DNA of 64,000 nucleotides from Sphingomonadales bacterium (GCA_028868535.1 JAGWUH010000009.1:1-64000); one strand, 5' to 3'; positions 8,567-18,052 are shown, counted from the first letter of the stretch. The notes: generated by a model not told the origin, from the sequence alone. Made by a program: numbers and translations.

Positions 8567-10251
8567 TAGCGGCCTTGGGCGCGCCAGCGTTGTACGGTGC
8601 GCATGACCGTCTCTTCCTCGCCGCCGGTCTGGCGCCAGAGGCTGACGAACGACGGGTCGGCCGAAGCGGGGCGCTTCTCCTCCTCGAGGTTGTCGAACGC
8701 GGCGCGCACCGGGATCGAGACGCCCTCGCCGCAGATCACGCATTCGCGGTTGCGCAGCGCCGGCAGCGCATCGAGGAAGCCGCGCGCGCCCTCGGGCATC
8801 GCCGAGCGGACGAAGGCCTGGTCGCGTTCGTTGTTGAGGCGCATCGAGATGATCGTGCCGACCTGCGACAGCACGCCTTCGGCGAGGTCCGACGGGCGTT
8901 GCGTGACGAGGCCGAGCGAGACGCCGTACTTGCGGCCTTCCTTGGCGATGCGGCTGACGATCTTGCCGACCGACGAGCCATCGGCATTCTTTTCGCTGGG
9001 GACGTAGCGGTGCGCTTCCTCGCAGACCAGCAGGATCGGCTGGGTGCGCTCGTCGCGCGACCAGATCGCATAGTCGAACACCAGGCGGGCGAGCACCGCG
9101 ACGACGGTCGAGGTGATTTCCGAAGGCACGCCGGAGACGTCGACGATGGTGATCGGCTGGCCGCGCGCGGGCAGGCGGAACAGGCGCATGATCAGTTCGG
9201 CCATGGTGTCGCCGACCAGCATGCCGGAGAACAGGAACTGGTAGCGCGGATCGCCCTTGAGCTCGTCGAGACGGACCTTGAGGCGGACGAACGGGGCGGT
9301 GCTGGTCGATTTCTCGAGCTTGCCCATCTCGTTCTGCAGGATCGCGGTGAGATCGGAGAGCAGGTAGGGGATCGGCGAATCGACGGTGATCTTGCCCATC
9401 TGCTCGGCCAGGCGGTTCTTGGCGCGGGCCTGGAGCAGGCACTTGGCGAGGATCTCGGCATCCATCTGGCGATCGTCGCCGGTGGAGCGCAGCATGATCT
9501 CGCAGTGCTCCTCGAAGTTCATCATCCAGTAGGGGAGCTGGAGGTTGGAGACGTCGAGGATCAGGCCGTTGCTGCGGAACGCCGCCGAATATTCGCCGTG
9601 CGGGTCGATCATCACGACGTGGCCCTGCGGCGCCGCCTCGCAGATGCGGTGGAGGATCAGCGACAGCGTCGTCGACTTGCCGGTACCGGTCGAGCCGAGC
9701 AGCGCGAAGTGCTTGCCGAGGAACGGGTCGATCGCGATCGAGGCGCGGACGTCGCGCGTCGGGTAGACGGTCCCGACCTCGATCGAGTTGCGGCGATCTC
9801 CGGCGAAAACCTCGCGCAGGTCGCTGTCGACGCACGGAAACACGAACGTGCCGGGCATCGGGTAGTTGGTGACGCCGCGGCGGAACTTGTGGACGCGGCC
9901 GGTCAGCCGCTCGATGTCGCCCTCGCCGAGGAAGTCGATGTTGGCGAGGATCACGTCGGGGCTGCGCGGGTCCTGCCGCTGGTTGCGGACGCTGGCGATC
10001 AGCCAGGAATGGCCGATGCGCAGCTTGACGAGGCTGCCGACCTGGCCGGCGAGGCGGACCTGCTGGTTGTCGCTGTTCGCGCATTCCTCGAGACGCTGGC
10101 GATCGAAGGCGACGCGGCTGTCCGAGCCGCCGATCTCGAGGATCACGCCGAGCGGTTCGCCGGTGTGGCCTTCGGCTGCGGGCAGGTGCGGCGCCAGACC
10201 GGGCGGTGCGGGCTCGGTGCTGTCGAAGCCGTTCGTGCTCATGTCGCTCAT
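8566..10251 (-). CDS. HerA/DUF87-type ATPase
   Basis: A 561-residue FtsK/HerA-superfamily ATPase. A beta-rich N-terminal domain (to about residue 150) precedes Walker A GSTGTGKST and a DPHGEYSAAF segment. Walker B is ILLVCEEAHRY, followed by sensor-like GLVTQRPSDL. Bacterial HerA-like proteins act as hexameric DNA translocases, often with NurA-like nucleases; no nuclease partner is adjacent. I start at MSDMSTNG; a start three codons later is equally possible. Confidence 0.9.
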   Translation of the reverse strand: MSDMSTNGFDSTEPAPPGLAPHLPAAEGHTGEPLGVILEIGGSDSRVAFDRQRLEECANSDNQQVRLAGQVGSLVKLRIGHSWLIASVRNQRQDPRSPDVILANIDFLGEGDIERLTGRVHKFRRGVTNYPMPGTFVFPCVDSDLREVFAGDRRNSIEVGTVYPTRDVRASIAIDPFLGKHFALLGSTGTGKSTTLSLILHRICEAAPQGHVVMIDPHGEYSAAFRSNGLILDVSNLQLPYWMMNFEEHCEIMLRSTGDDRQMDAEILAKCLLQARAKNRLAEQMGKITVDSPIPYLLSDLTAILQNEMGKLEKSTSTAPFVRLKVRLDELKGDPRYQFLFSGMLVGDTMAELIMRLFRLPARGQPITIVDVSGVPSEITSTVVAVLARLVFDYAIWSRDERTQPILLVCEEAHRYVPSEKNADGSSVGKIVSRIAKEGRKYGVSLGLVTQRPSDLAEGVLSQVGTIISMRLNNERDQAFVRSAMPEGARGFLDALPALRNRECVICGEGVSIPVRAAFDNLEEEKRPASADPSFVSLWRQTGGEEETVMRTVQRWRAQGR

Positions 10252-10342
10252 GCGGTGATGCCGTCCCCTTCGCCTCGCGCAGGATTGCGAGACGGAAGCG
10301 GACACTACGTGCCGAGGGTTAAGTTCGGCCTAATCCCGCGTT

Positions 10343-11107
10343 CTAGACCAGCGCGAACAGGCGGCCCGCGATCCACCCCATCGCCACCGAGATCGCCACT
10401 GCCACCAGGCCGTAGAAGAACGCGTAGTGCCGGGCGAAGCGGGCGATCGCACGCTCGATGCCGAGCTTGCGGACCTCGACATGGGCGATCGCCGAGGCGA
10501 CGACGCGGCCGTGGCGGACGGCGAAGGTTTCTGCGGTGTACGTGCCGGTCTGGACGCTGGAGGGCAGGAAGATGCGGGCACGATAAAGCACCTGGCCGGT
10601 CAGCGTCACCCCGGCCTCGTCCTGGCTGTAGAGCTGGTGGCGGCGCATGAGATCGACGAGGCCGCCGGCGAAGCGAGTCTGCGCCGCGGGATCGATCGTG
10701 CCCGAGGGCGAGAGCTGGAGCGAATCGAGCCCGAACTCGTAGATCGCGGCGGTGCGCGGATCGACGATCTGCGCGAGCGGGCGCGAGGAGGCGACCGCGT
10801 AGTAGCTGGGGACCGAGCGGTAGGTGGTGCTGTCGGCGTTGATCCACACCCCGGCGACGCGGCGCTTTTCGCGCAGCACCACCGGCTGGGTCGGCCCCTC
10901 GACGACGACGACGATATCGTAATCGCCGCCGGCGCGGGTGCCGGCGGGATCGAGGATCGCGCCGAACAGCAGCAGCTCGGTGCCGGTGAAGCCCTGCCGC
11001 ACCTCGATCTGGTGCTGCGAGACATCGGGCACCAGGATCGGATCGCGCGCGGCGGTCAGCAGCACCAGCCCCGCGGCCAGCAGCAACAGGCGCGCCAGTG
11101 CCTTCAC
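10343..11107 (-). CDS. TIGR02186 family membrane protein
   Basis: A 254-residue protein with an N-terminal signal or anchor (ARLLLLAAGLVLLTAA), a beta-rich periplasmic domain (about residues 25-215) and a C-terminal membrane helix (FFYGLVAVAISVAMGWIAG). This family is typically encoded beside TSUP permeases in alphaproteobacteria. The start is GTG, overlapping the TSUP stop as GTGA, so the two are coupled. Its biochemical role is not known; an accessory to anion export is inferred from the pairing. Confidence 0.87.
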   Translation of the reverse strand: MKALARLLLLAAGLVLLTAARDPILVPDVSQHQIEVRQGFTGTELLLFGAILDPAGTRAGGDYDIVVVVEGPTQPVVLREKRRVAGVWINADSTTYRSVPSYYAVASSRPLAQIVDPRTAAIYEFGLDSLQLSPSGTIDPAAQTRFAGGLVDLMRRHQLYSQDEAGVTLTGQVLYRARIFLPSSVQTGTYTAETFAVRHGRVVASAIAHVEVRKLGIERAIARFARHYAFFYGLVAVAISVAMGWIAGRLFALV

Positions 11108-12018
11108 AGCAACGTCACCGTGAAGATCTCGTCCGGGCGGTACGTCAGCCCGATCGCCATGCGCAGCGCCACCAGCAGCACGATCACCGCCAGCACCAGC
11201 CGCAGCCGCACCGGGCTGGCGGCCTGTGCGAACTGCGCGCCGATCTGCGCGCCGGAGACCGAGCCGAGCAGCAGCAGCAGCGCGAGCACGATGTCGACCG
11301 CATGCGTGGTCAGCGCGTGCATCATCGTCGTTGCCATCGTCACGAACAGGATCTGGAACAGCGAGGTGCCGACGACGACGTTCGCGCTCATCCCCAGGAT
11401 GTAGAGCATCGCCGGGACCAGCACGAAGCCGCCGCCGATGCCCATCAGCATCGTCAGGATGCCGGTGGCCATGCCCAGCAGCAGCGGCGCCAGCGGCGAG
11501 ATGTAGAGCCCGGAACGGTAGAACCGCCAGCGCAGCGGCAGGTTGGCGACCAGCGGGTGGTGGCGGCGCTTGCGCGGCGGCAGCGGGGCGCCGCCGCGCA
11601 TCGCCCGCAAGGTCCGGATTGATTCGTGCGCCATCAGCCCGCCGATGCCGCCGAGCAGGATCACGTAGAGGAAGTTGATCACCGTATCGATCTGGCCGAG
11701 ATGTTCGAGCAGGCGGAACAGCAGCGAGCCGATGCCGGTGCCGAGCACGCCGCCGGCGACGAGCACGCCGCCCATCTGGTAGTCCACCCCGCCGCGCCGC
11801 GAGTGCGCGAACACGCCGGAAACGCTGGCGCCGGTGACCTGGCTGGCGGCCGAGGCGGCGGCGACGGTGGGCGGGACGCCGTAGAAGATCAGCAGCGGCG
11901 TCGTCAGGAAGCCGCCGCCGACGCCGAACATGCCCGAGAGCAGCCCGGTCAGGCCGCCGAGCAGGACGATGACGAGGCCGTTGACCGAAAGGTTGGCGAT
12001 CGGGAGATAGACGTCCAT
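11104..12018 (-). CDS. TSUP family (TauE/SafE) anion permease
   Basis: A 304-residue inner-membrane permease of about eight helices in two repeats: GGLTGLLSGMFGVGGGFLTTPLL near residues 21-43 and GMATGILTMLMGIGGGFVLVPAML near 177-200. The GxGGG signature in each half defines the family. TSUP proteins move sulfite, sulfoacetate or related organosulfur anions. The TIGR02186 partner follows with overlapping codons. The substrate is not determined. Confidence 0.92.
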   Translation of the reverse strand: MDVYLPIANLSVNGLVIVLLGGLTGLLSGMFGVGGGFLTTPLLIFYGVPPTVAAASAASQVTGASVSGVFAHSRRGGVDYQMGGVLVAGGVLGTGIGSLLFRLLEHLGQIDTVINFLYVILLGGIGGLMAHESIRTLRAMRGGAPLPPRKRRHHPLVANLPLRWRFYRSGLYISPLAPLLLGMATGILTMLMGIGGGFVLVPAMLYILGMSANVVVGTSLFQILFVTMATTMMHALTTHAVDIVLALLLLLGSVSGAQIGAQFAQAASPVRLRLVLAVIVLLVALRMAIGLTYRPDEIFTVTLL

Positions 12019-12117
12019 GCGGATGGAAGCCTAGGCATTTTCCGGCGCGGTGGGAACACCCGGGACGGCGCCGCGCGGAGGCAAGCGGGGGGTTTTCCAC
12101 CCCGCGGCGGGCATCGA

Positions 12118-13290
12118 TCAGAATCCGGCGGAAATCGTCAGGGCCGGACCGGATGCGGGGGCGGCATTCCCGGCGACGCGGAAGCGCCAATCGATCGCCA
12201 CGCGTGCGGCGGCGGTGCCGGTGGCAACGGCGATCGTGGCGCTGGGGCCGAGATCGAGCCGGGCCGAACCGCGTTGCACCCCGCCCCACGCCCCTGCCCC
12301 GGCCCGCAGCTCACCCCGCGCGGGGGCGCCGGCGACCGCGCGATCGAGCCGCAGCTGGCCATCGGCAAAGCCGGTGGCGGCCGGCCCCGCGACATAGCCG
12401 CCCTGGGCGTAGAATTCCGCCCGGACGCCGGCAGGCAGGGTGACCGGCGCGATCTCGGTGACGGCGAAGGCCGCGGCGCGGGCGCGGGCCGCGCCGCCGG
12501 CAAGGCGATCGACGCGGGCTTCGGCCATCACCCGCAGCGGCAGCGCCGGCAGCGGGCGCAGCGAGAGGCCGGCGGCGACCCCGCGCTCCCCCGAGGCGAG
12601 CGCGGCCGTGGCGCGCAAGTAGGCAGCGGGACGCAGGCGGCCCGCGGCGAGGCGATAGCGCAGCACCGCACCGGCCTGGCTGGCGCCATAGACCGGCAGG
12701 CTGCCGGCGAACCGGGCATCGCCGCCGCTGTCCTGCCGCAGCAACAGCCAACCGTCGGCCGACCAGCGGCGGGTGCGGGCGGCGGTGGCGGGCAGCGGCC
12801 CGTCCCCTGCGGGGACCGGCGGAGCGAGCACCGCCGGCGGCAGCGGCAGATCGGCCACCGCCGCCATCCACAGCAGCGCGTGGGCGACGCGGCGGAGCGG
12901 CGGGAATGCGGCGGGCGGGGAGGTGGCTGGCGTGGCCGGCATGGCGCTGGCGAGCGGCACCGGTGGCGCGATCGCCACCGGCGGCGGCGGCGGCGCGACG
13001 CTGACGACGGGCGATGCCGGTGCGACGCCTGCGGCCGGCAGGCGGATGCCCGGGGCCGGCCGCGCCTTCGGGTGCGATGGCGGGACGGCTGGGGCGCCAG
13101 CCAGCCCCGGTATCGGCTCGACCGCCGAGGCGGCCGGGCCGGCCGCGATGCGGGCCGGCGCCGCCCGCGCGAGCAGCGGCCGCGCCAGCGGTTCCCAGGT
13201 GGCAACGCGCAGGCCGACCCAGCCGCCGAGCATCAGCGCCAGTGCCAGCAGCGGCTGGCCACGGCGGCGGGTGGCGGGTGGCGCGGTCAT
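12118..13290 (-). CDS. NfrA C-terminal-like protein with Pro/Ala-rich linker
   Basis: A 390-residue protein: basic N terminus, one hydrophobic segment (LLALALMLGGWVGL), a Pro/Ala-rich linker (about residues 45-140), then a region I recognise as like the C-terminal domain of NfrA, the N4 adsorption protein (RRWSADGWLLLRQ, YGASQAGAVLRYRL, EFYAQGGYV). Its ATG overlaps the stop of the NfrB-like gene. E. coli NfrA has a long repeat region that is absent here. The assignment rests on recalled family patterns and the NfrB neighbour. Confidence 0.65.
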   Translation of the reverse strand: MTAPPATRRRGQPLLALALMLGGWVGLRVATWEPLARPLLARAAPARIAAGPAASAVEPIPGLAGAPAVPPSHPKARPAPGIRLPAAGVAPASPVVSVAPPPPPVAIAPPVPLASAMPATPATSPPAAFPPLRRVAHALLWMAAVADLPLPPAVLAPPVPAGDGPLPATAARTRRWSADGWLLLRQDSGGDARFAGSLPVYGASQAGAVLRYRLAAGRLRPAAYLRATAALASGERGVAAGLSLRPLPALPLRVMAEARVDRLAGGAARARAAAFAVTEIAPVTLPAGVRAEFYAQGGYVAGPAATGFADGQLRLDRAVAGAPARGELRAGAGAWGGVQRGSARLDLGPSATIAVATGTAAARVAIDWRFRVAGNAAPASGPALTISAGF

Positions 13291-14726
13291 GCGGTCGCCG
13301 CGGCGGGGACGGCGGCGGGCGCGCCATCCGGGACGATCCCATCACGGGCCAGCCCCGCGACGTGCTGCCGGTGGGCGGTCTTGTCCCAGCGCACCGGCAC
13401 GCCGGCCAGCGACAGCAGGTAGGCCGACAGCGCCCGGCGGCCCGACAGGATCAGGATCACGTTGCCGACGGGGATGCGCAGCAGCGCGCGCAAACCTTCA
13501 TCCCAGCCGTATTCACGGGCGGTGAAGGCGGCGCGCAGGGTGCCGCGCCAGACCAGGTTGGCCATGCCGAACGCCAGCATCCCCGCCAGCACGCCGGCCT
13601 GCGGCGGCGCCGGCAGGTCGATCGCGGCATGGAGCAGCAGGCGAACGAGGTTCACCACCAGCAGCAGATAGCCGCCCGCGATCACCAGCGCCGCCATCGG
13701 TCCGCGCCGGTCCCGCAGCGCCATCCACACGTCGACGGCACGCGGCGCCCAGCCGAGCCGGTCCCAGCCCTGCAGCGCAATGCCGTGGATCCAGCGCGAC
13801 TTCTGGCGGACCGCCGGGCCGAGTTCGTCCGGGAACAGCGAGCGGGTGGCGACGAGCGTGCCGTCGCGATCCCGCAGGCGGAGGAACCGGCCGCGGCCGC
13901 CGAGCCGGGCGACCAGCAAGCCGAGCTCGTAATCCTCGGTCAGGGCCTCGGCCGCGAAGGGGCCGCCGGACTTGCCCCGCGCGCGGCGTCGCGCGGCCAG
14001 CCGGTCGAGCATGTCGCGGGCCAGGCCGCAGCCGACGCCGGCCACGGGCAGCGCCGCGCCCAGCGCATCGCGCACGACCATGACCTCGGCGTGTGATTCG
14101 GCGAATTCGTCGCAGTAGTGGCCCGAGACCCAGTGCGCGCCGGGCGCCGGCTCAGGACGCACCGGCAACTGGACGAAATCGCAACCGGCGAGTGCCCGGT
14201 CGATCGCCGGGAGCGCCTGGGGGTGAACCATGTCCTCGGCATCGTGGAACACCACGGCGCGGAAGCGTTCGCCCAAGCGGGCCTCGTCCGCGCGCAGCGC
14301 TTCGTCCAGCCGGTTGAGGCAATCGGCCTTGGTGGTGGGGCCGGCGCGATCGGTGACGACCAGGCGCACCCGCGGATCGGCGCCGGCAGCGGCCATCGCC
14401 GTGGCCAGGGTGGGGCTATCGTTGCGGTAGCAGCCGATATAGAGCCGCATTTCCGGCTGCGGCCAGGCGCGGAGCAGATAGGCGATGGTGGTGCCGAGGA
14501 CGTCCGATTCGCACCAGGCGGGGATGAACACCGCGATGCGGCCCGAGAGGCGCGATGCCGGCGGCTCCCGCAGGCGCGGGGTGCGGGCGCGGCCGGCGAG
14601 GCGCAAGCCGGCCCAGACCAGATCGATCCAAAGTTCATCCAGCGCGGCGAGGATGAACCAGAACAGCGTGAACAGCAGCAGTTCGCGCGAGAGCACGTCC
14701 GCGCCCCAGGCGATGCTTGCCAGCAT
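13287..14726 (-). CDS. NfrB-like membrane glycosyltransferase (GT2 family)
   Basis: A 479-residue inner-membrane glycosyltransferase. An N-terminal helix (LLLFTLFWFILAAL) precedes the catalytic domain with FHDAEDMVHPQ (DxD-type), TEDYELG and QKSRWIHG (the QxxRW equivalent), followed by C-terminal helices (AALVIAGGYLLLVVNLV). E. coli NfrB is a cyclic-di-GMP-binding synthase of a surface polysaccharide used by phage N4; this protein lacks the extra C-terminal regulatory domain found there. The ATG has GGGTGGA seven bases upstream. The next gene overlaps. Confidence 0.85.
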   Translation of the reverse strand: MLASIAWGADVLSRELLLFTLFWFILAALDELWIDLVWAGLRLAGRARTPRLREPPASRLSGRIAVFIPAWCESDVLGTTIAYLLRAWPQPEMRLYIGCYRNDSPTLATAMAAAGADPRVRLVVTDRAGPTTKADCLNRLDEALRADEARLGERFRAVVFHDAEDMVHPQALPAIDRALAGCDFVQLPVRPEPAPGAHWVSGHYCDEFAESHAEVMVVRDALGAALPVAGVGCGLARDMLDRLAARRRARGKSGGPFAAEALTEDYELGLLVARLGGRGRFLRLRDRDGTLVATRSLFPDELGPAVRQKSRWIHGIALQGWDRLGWAPRAVDVWMALRDRRGPMAALVIAGGYLLLVVNLVRLLLHAAIDLPAPPQAGVLAGMLAFGMANLVWRGTLRAAFTAREYGWDEGLRALLRIPVGNVILILSGRRALSAYLLSLAGVPVRWDKTAHRQHVAGLARDGIVPDGAPAAVPAAATA

Positions 14727-14837
14727 GGACTGGTCCACCCGAATCAAGGCCGCCCCCGATTGCCGATCCCCGGACAAATACGTAACCGGCGGCCGGGCGG
14801 GCAGCAATTGTTTTCCGCGGCTTAGGAGGAAGTTCGG

Positions 14838-16037
14838 GTGAATCGCGGGAAGTCGGGGCGGGATGGCGGGCACAGGGCCTGGGCGGCGTCGCTGGTGGCC
14901 GGGTTCGCCCGGTCCATGCGGGGCGACGCCGGCGCCGGGCTGCTGCTGGTCGCGGTGGCGGCGGTGGCGATGGCCGCCGCGAATTCACCCTGGGCGCATG
15001 GCTGGCACGCGCTGTGGCACGATCCGCTGCCGTGGACGCCGGTCGCCGCGCTGCCGACCGCGGCGCACTGGATCGAGGACGCGCTGATGGCGGTGTTCTT
15101 CCTGGCCGTGGGACTGGAGATCAAGCGCGAGGCCCTGGCCGGGGAGCTTGCCGATCCCCGCCGGCGGCGGCTGCCGGTGCTGGCGGCGGCGCTGGGCATG
15201 GCCATGCCGGCGCTCGTCTACCTGGCGCTGGCCGGGTCCACGCCGGGACTGGCGCGCGGTTGGGCGATCCCTGCCGCGACCGACATCGCCTTCGCGCTGG
15301 GGGTGCTGGGGCTGGTGGGCCGGCGACTGCCGCCGTCGCTGCGGCTGTTCCTGCTGGGGGTGGCGGTGGTCGACGATCTCGGCGCGGTGGCGATCATCGC
15401 GCTGTTCTACGGGGGGCCGCCGCAGGCGCCGTGGCTGGTGGCGGCCGCGCTGGTGCTGGCGGGGCTGGTCTGGCTGAACCGGCGGGGCTGCCTGCGCCCC
15501 TGGCCCTACCTGCTGGGCGCGGGCGCGCTGTGGCTGTGCGTGCTGCATTCGGGCATTCACGCCACCGTCGCCGGCGTGCTCGCCGCGCTGACCGTGCCGC
15601 TGCGGACCGGCGGCGGCGAGGCACCGTTGCTGCGGATCGAGCACGCGCTGGTGCCGTGGTGCAGCTACCTGATCGTGCCGCTGTTCGGGCTGGCAAGTGC
15701 CGGGGTGCCGCTGGCGGCGGCAAGCGGCGGGATCCTGCCCTGGGCGGTGGCGGCCGGGCTGGTGCTGGGCAAGCCCGCGGGCGTGCTCGGCGCGGTGTGG
15801 CTGGCCGGGCGCACCGGGCTGGCGCCGCGCCCGGCGGGCGCGGGCTGGGCGGCGCTGTGGGGCGTGAGCCTGCTGGCGGGGATCGGCTTCACGATGAGCC
15901 TGTTCATCGCCGCGCTGGCGTTCCCCGATGCGCCCGCGCAGGCCGAGGCGGCGCGGCTGGGCATTCTCGGCGGCTCGCTGGTTTCGGCGCTGGCGGGGTT
16001 CGTGGTGCTCAGGCTGGCGGCGCGGCGCTCACCATGA
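14838..16037 (+). CDS. nhaA: Na+/H+ antiporter NhaA
   Basis: Electrogenic Na+/H+ antiport at the inner membrane for pH and sodium homeostasis. The 399-residue product has the NhaA signatures: FFLAVGLEIKREAL, AIPAATDIAFALGVLGL and VVDDLGAVAIIALFY with the two transport aspartates. The GTG start is set by a perfect AGGAGG seven bases upstream. It ends nine bases inside the converging gloA gene. Confidence 0.97.
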   Translation: MNRGKSGRDGGHRAWAASLVAGFARSMRGDAGAGLLLVAVAAVAMAAANSPWAHGWHALWHDPLPWTPVAALPTAAHWIEDALMAVFFLAVGLEIKREALAGELADPRRRRLPVLAAALGMAMPALVYLALAGSTPGLARGWAIPAATDIAFALGVLGLVGRRLPPSLRLFLLGVAVVDDLGAVAIIALFYGGPPQAPWLVAAALVLAGLVWLNRRGCLRPWPYLLGAGALWLCVLHSGIHATVAGVLAALTVPLRTGGGEAPLLRIEHALVPWCSYLIVPLFGLASAGVPLAAASGGILPWAVAAGLVLGKPAGVLGAVWLAGRTGLAPRPAGAGWAALWGVSLLAGIGFTMSLFIAALAFPDAPAQAEAARLGILGGSLVSALAGFVVLRLAARRSP

Positions 16038-16460
16038 GCCGGTGTTGGGCATCGACAGCCAGGGTTCCGCCGGTTCGAGCGCGCCGTCCTGGAGCAACTC
16101 GACCGAGATGCCGTCGGGCGTCTTGACGAAGGCCATGTGGCCATCGCGCGGCGGGCGGTGGATCGTGTGCCCGGCCGCCATCAGCGCCGCGCAGGTCTCG
16201 TAGATGTTGTCGACCCGGTAGGCGAGGTGGCCGAAATTGCGGCCGCCGTCATAACGTTCGCCGGGCTCGCCCTCGGGCGGCCAGTTGTAGGTCAGCTCGA
16301 CCTGGGCGTCCTCCTGCCCCGGCGGGGCGAGGAAGATCAGCGTGAAGCGGCCCTGCGCGCTGTCGAGGCGGCGCACTTCGCGCAGGCCGATCAGCGCGAA
16401 GAACGCGATCGTCGCATCCGGGTCGGTGACGCGGATCATGGTGTGGAGGTATCGGGTCAC
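16029..16460 (-). CDS. gloA: Lactoylglutathione lyase (glyoxalase I)
   Basis: Isomerises the methylglyoxal-glutathione hemithioacetal. The 143-residue product starts at a GTG giving MTRYLHTMIRVTDPDATIAF, the standard GloA opening, and carries the ELTYNWP and FGHLAYRVDNI segments and the terminal metal-ligand Glu in DGISVELLQ. The longer upstream frame is a shadow over the neighbouring phosphatase. Its 3' end overlaps nhaA convergently. Confidence 0.94.
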   Translation of the reverse strand: MTRYLHTMIRVTDPDATIAFFALIGLREVRRLDSAQGRFTLIFLAPPGQEDAQVELTYNWPPEGEPGERYDGGRNFGHLAYRVDNIYETCAALMAAGHTIHRPPRDGHMAFVKTPDGISVELLQDGALEPAEPWLSMPNTGSW

Positions 16461-16613
16461 GGCAGGGGGGCTCCGGCAGGGGGAAGCGCGAGCTTGGCCG
16501 GGCGCGGCGGCCCGCGCAAGCGGGAAACGGACCGGAAACGGGACAGTCGCGCCGGTTCGCAGCCGCAGCATCGCCTTGACCGCGCGGCGGTCGAAACGTA
16601 CCTTTGCGGCCCC

Positions 16614-17411
16614 ATGCTGTCCGCGATCCGCAAGCTGCTGAGGCCCCCCGGCCCTGCGCCAGAGGCGCGGGTGCCCGATGGCGAGCGCGTCTATGCGATC
16701 GGCGACATCCACGGCCGCAGCGACCTGCTCGAGGCGCTGGTCGAGGCGATCGAGCGCGATCATGCGGCGCGGGGACCGGCGAAATCGACGGTGGTGCTGC
16801 TGGGCGACCTGATCGATCGCGGGCCGGACAGCTTCGGCGTGCTGCTGTGGGCGCGCGAGTGGCAGAAGCTGCGGCCGGTGCGCATCCTGATGGGCAACCA
16901 CGAGGAGATGCTGCTCGGCGCGATGGAGAAGCTCGACGTGCTCAAGCAGTTCGTGCGCTTCGGCGGGCGCGAGACGCTGCTCAGCTTCGGGCTGGACGAG
17001 GAACTCTACGAGACCGCGGAATGGGAAGTGCTGCACGCGATGGCGATCGCCGCCACGCCGCAATCGCTGCTCGAGTTCATCCGCACGTTCGAGGACCGGG
17101 TGCAGATCGGCGACTACCTGTTCGTCCACGCCGGCATCGCCCCGGGGGTGCCGATCGACGAGCAGAAGCGCAGCGACCTGCGCTGGATCCGCGAGCCGTT
17201 CCTGAGCGACGAGAACTGGCACGGGGCAATGGTGGTCCACGGCCACAGCATCACCGGCCACGCCGACGTCCGCGCCAACCGCATCGGCATCGACACCGGC
17301 GCCTATGCCTCGGACGTGCTGACCGCGATCGGGCTGGAAGGGACCGAGCGCTGGCTGATCGAGGCGCGCGGCACCCGGCAGGCGGTGGTGACCGAGACGC
17401 TGGCGGCCTGA
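16614..17411 (+). CDS. PrpA/ApaH-like metallophosphoesterase (serine/threonine phosphatase type)
   Basis: A 265-residue calcineurin-like phosphoesterase. All the metal and catalytic blocks are present: GDIHGRSD, GDLIDRGPDS, GNHEEM, then FVHAGI and VHGHSI. The layout is that of bacterial PPP phosphatases such as PrpA or symmetric Ap4A hydrolases; which cannot be told. I start at MLSAIRKLL, since the upstream part of the ORF overlaps gloA on the other strand. It converges on rnpB. Confidence 0.92.
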   Translation: MLSAIRKLLRPPGPAPEARVPDGERVYAIGDIHGRSDLLEALVEAIERDHAARGPAKSTVVLLGDLIDRGPDSFGVLLWAREWQKLRPVRILMGNHEEMLLGAMEKLDVLKQFVRFGGRETLLSFGLDEELYETAEWEVLHAMAIAATPQSLLEFIRTFEDRVQIGDYLFVHAGIAPGVPIDEQKRSDLRWIREPFLSDENWHGAMVVHGHSITGHADVRANRIGIDTGAYASDVLTAIGLEGTERWLIEARGTRQAVVTETLAA

Positions 17412-17449
17412 AGACGGCGCGGCGGGCAGTGTCCGGATTTGAGCACCGG

Positions 17450-17595
17450 CCTTGGTGCGCGCTGGTGCGTCCGGGTGAAGCCGGGGGGCGTGACTTGCGA
17501 GCACCGGAGCGGAGCGTACTGATCGTACGTGAGCACCGGAGCGCAGCAAGGCGCGTCCCGCAGGCCCGCATTGGGTGCATCAGCGCGCATCAAGG
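17450..17595. repeat. 146-bp palindromic intergenic element, copy 2
   Basis: Same architecture as 8426-8566. The outer arms 17450-17468 and 17577-17595 pair over 19 positions with two G-T wobbles. The core (CGTAC-TGATC-GTACG then GTGAGCACCGGAGCGCAGC) is nearly identical to copy 1, while the arm sequences differ. It fills the gap between a plus-strand gene and the 3' end of the RNase P RNA and touches the last bases of that RNA. Confidence 0.75.
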
Positions 17596-18001
17596 TGCCA
17601 GGGGGCCTGTAAGCCGGGTTCTGTGATCCGGACGGTATCCCACGAGAGACCGTATCCGGAACGGCAGCCATTCCTCTCGGCGGCATGTTGCCATGCCGCT
17701 CCAGCGACCAACCCGGGCGACTGGGCTGAAACGGCCCTGCTGTTGCCAGCGTGTCCCCCCTATTCGGTCTTGCTCCGGGTGGGGTTTGCCATGCCGCTTC
17801 CGTTGCCGGTCGCGCGGTGCGCTCTTGCCGCACCCTTTCACCCTTGCCTGCCCCGAAAGGCGTCGGCGGTCTGCTCTCTGTGGCACTTTCCCTATGCCCG
17901 CTTGCGCGGACACGGCGGGCGTTACCCGCCACCCTCGTTTCATGGAGCCCGGACTTTCCTCGACGTGCAAGCACGGCGCGGCTGCCCGGCCCCCTGGCAG
18001 G
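17594..18001 (-). ncRNA. rnpB: RNase P RNA (bacterial class A)
   Basis: The catalytic RNA that matures tRNA 5' ends. The minus strand carries the universal GAGGAAAGTCCGGGCTCC near the 5' end, GCGGGTAACGCCCG, GGGTGAAAGGGTGCGG in the middle, and ACAGAACCCGGCTTA near the 3' end. Terminal helix P1 is a 12-bp pairing of TGCCAGGGGGCC with its complement. About 408 nt, the expected size. Protein ORFs called here are spurious. Confidence 0.97.
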
Positions 18002-18052
18002 GCCGCGTTAGCAGCGGGTCAGCGCCGGGGCAATGCCGTTGCCGGTCGCCCC

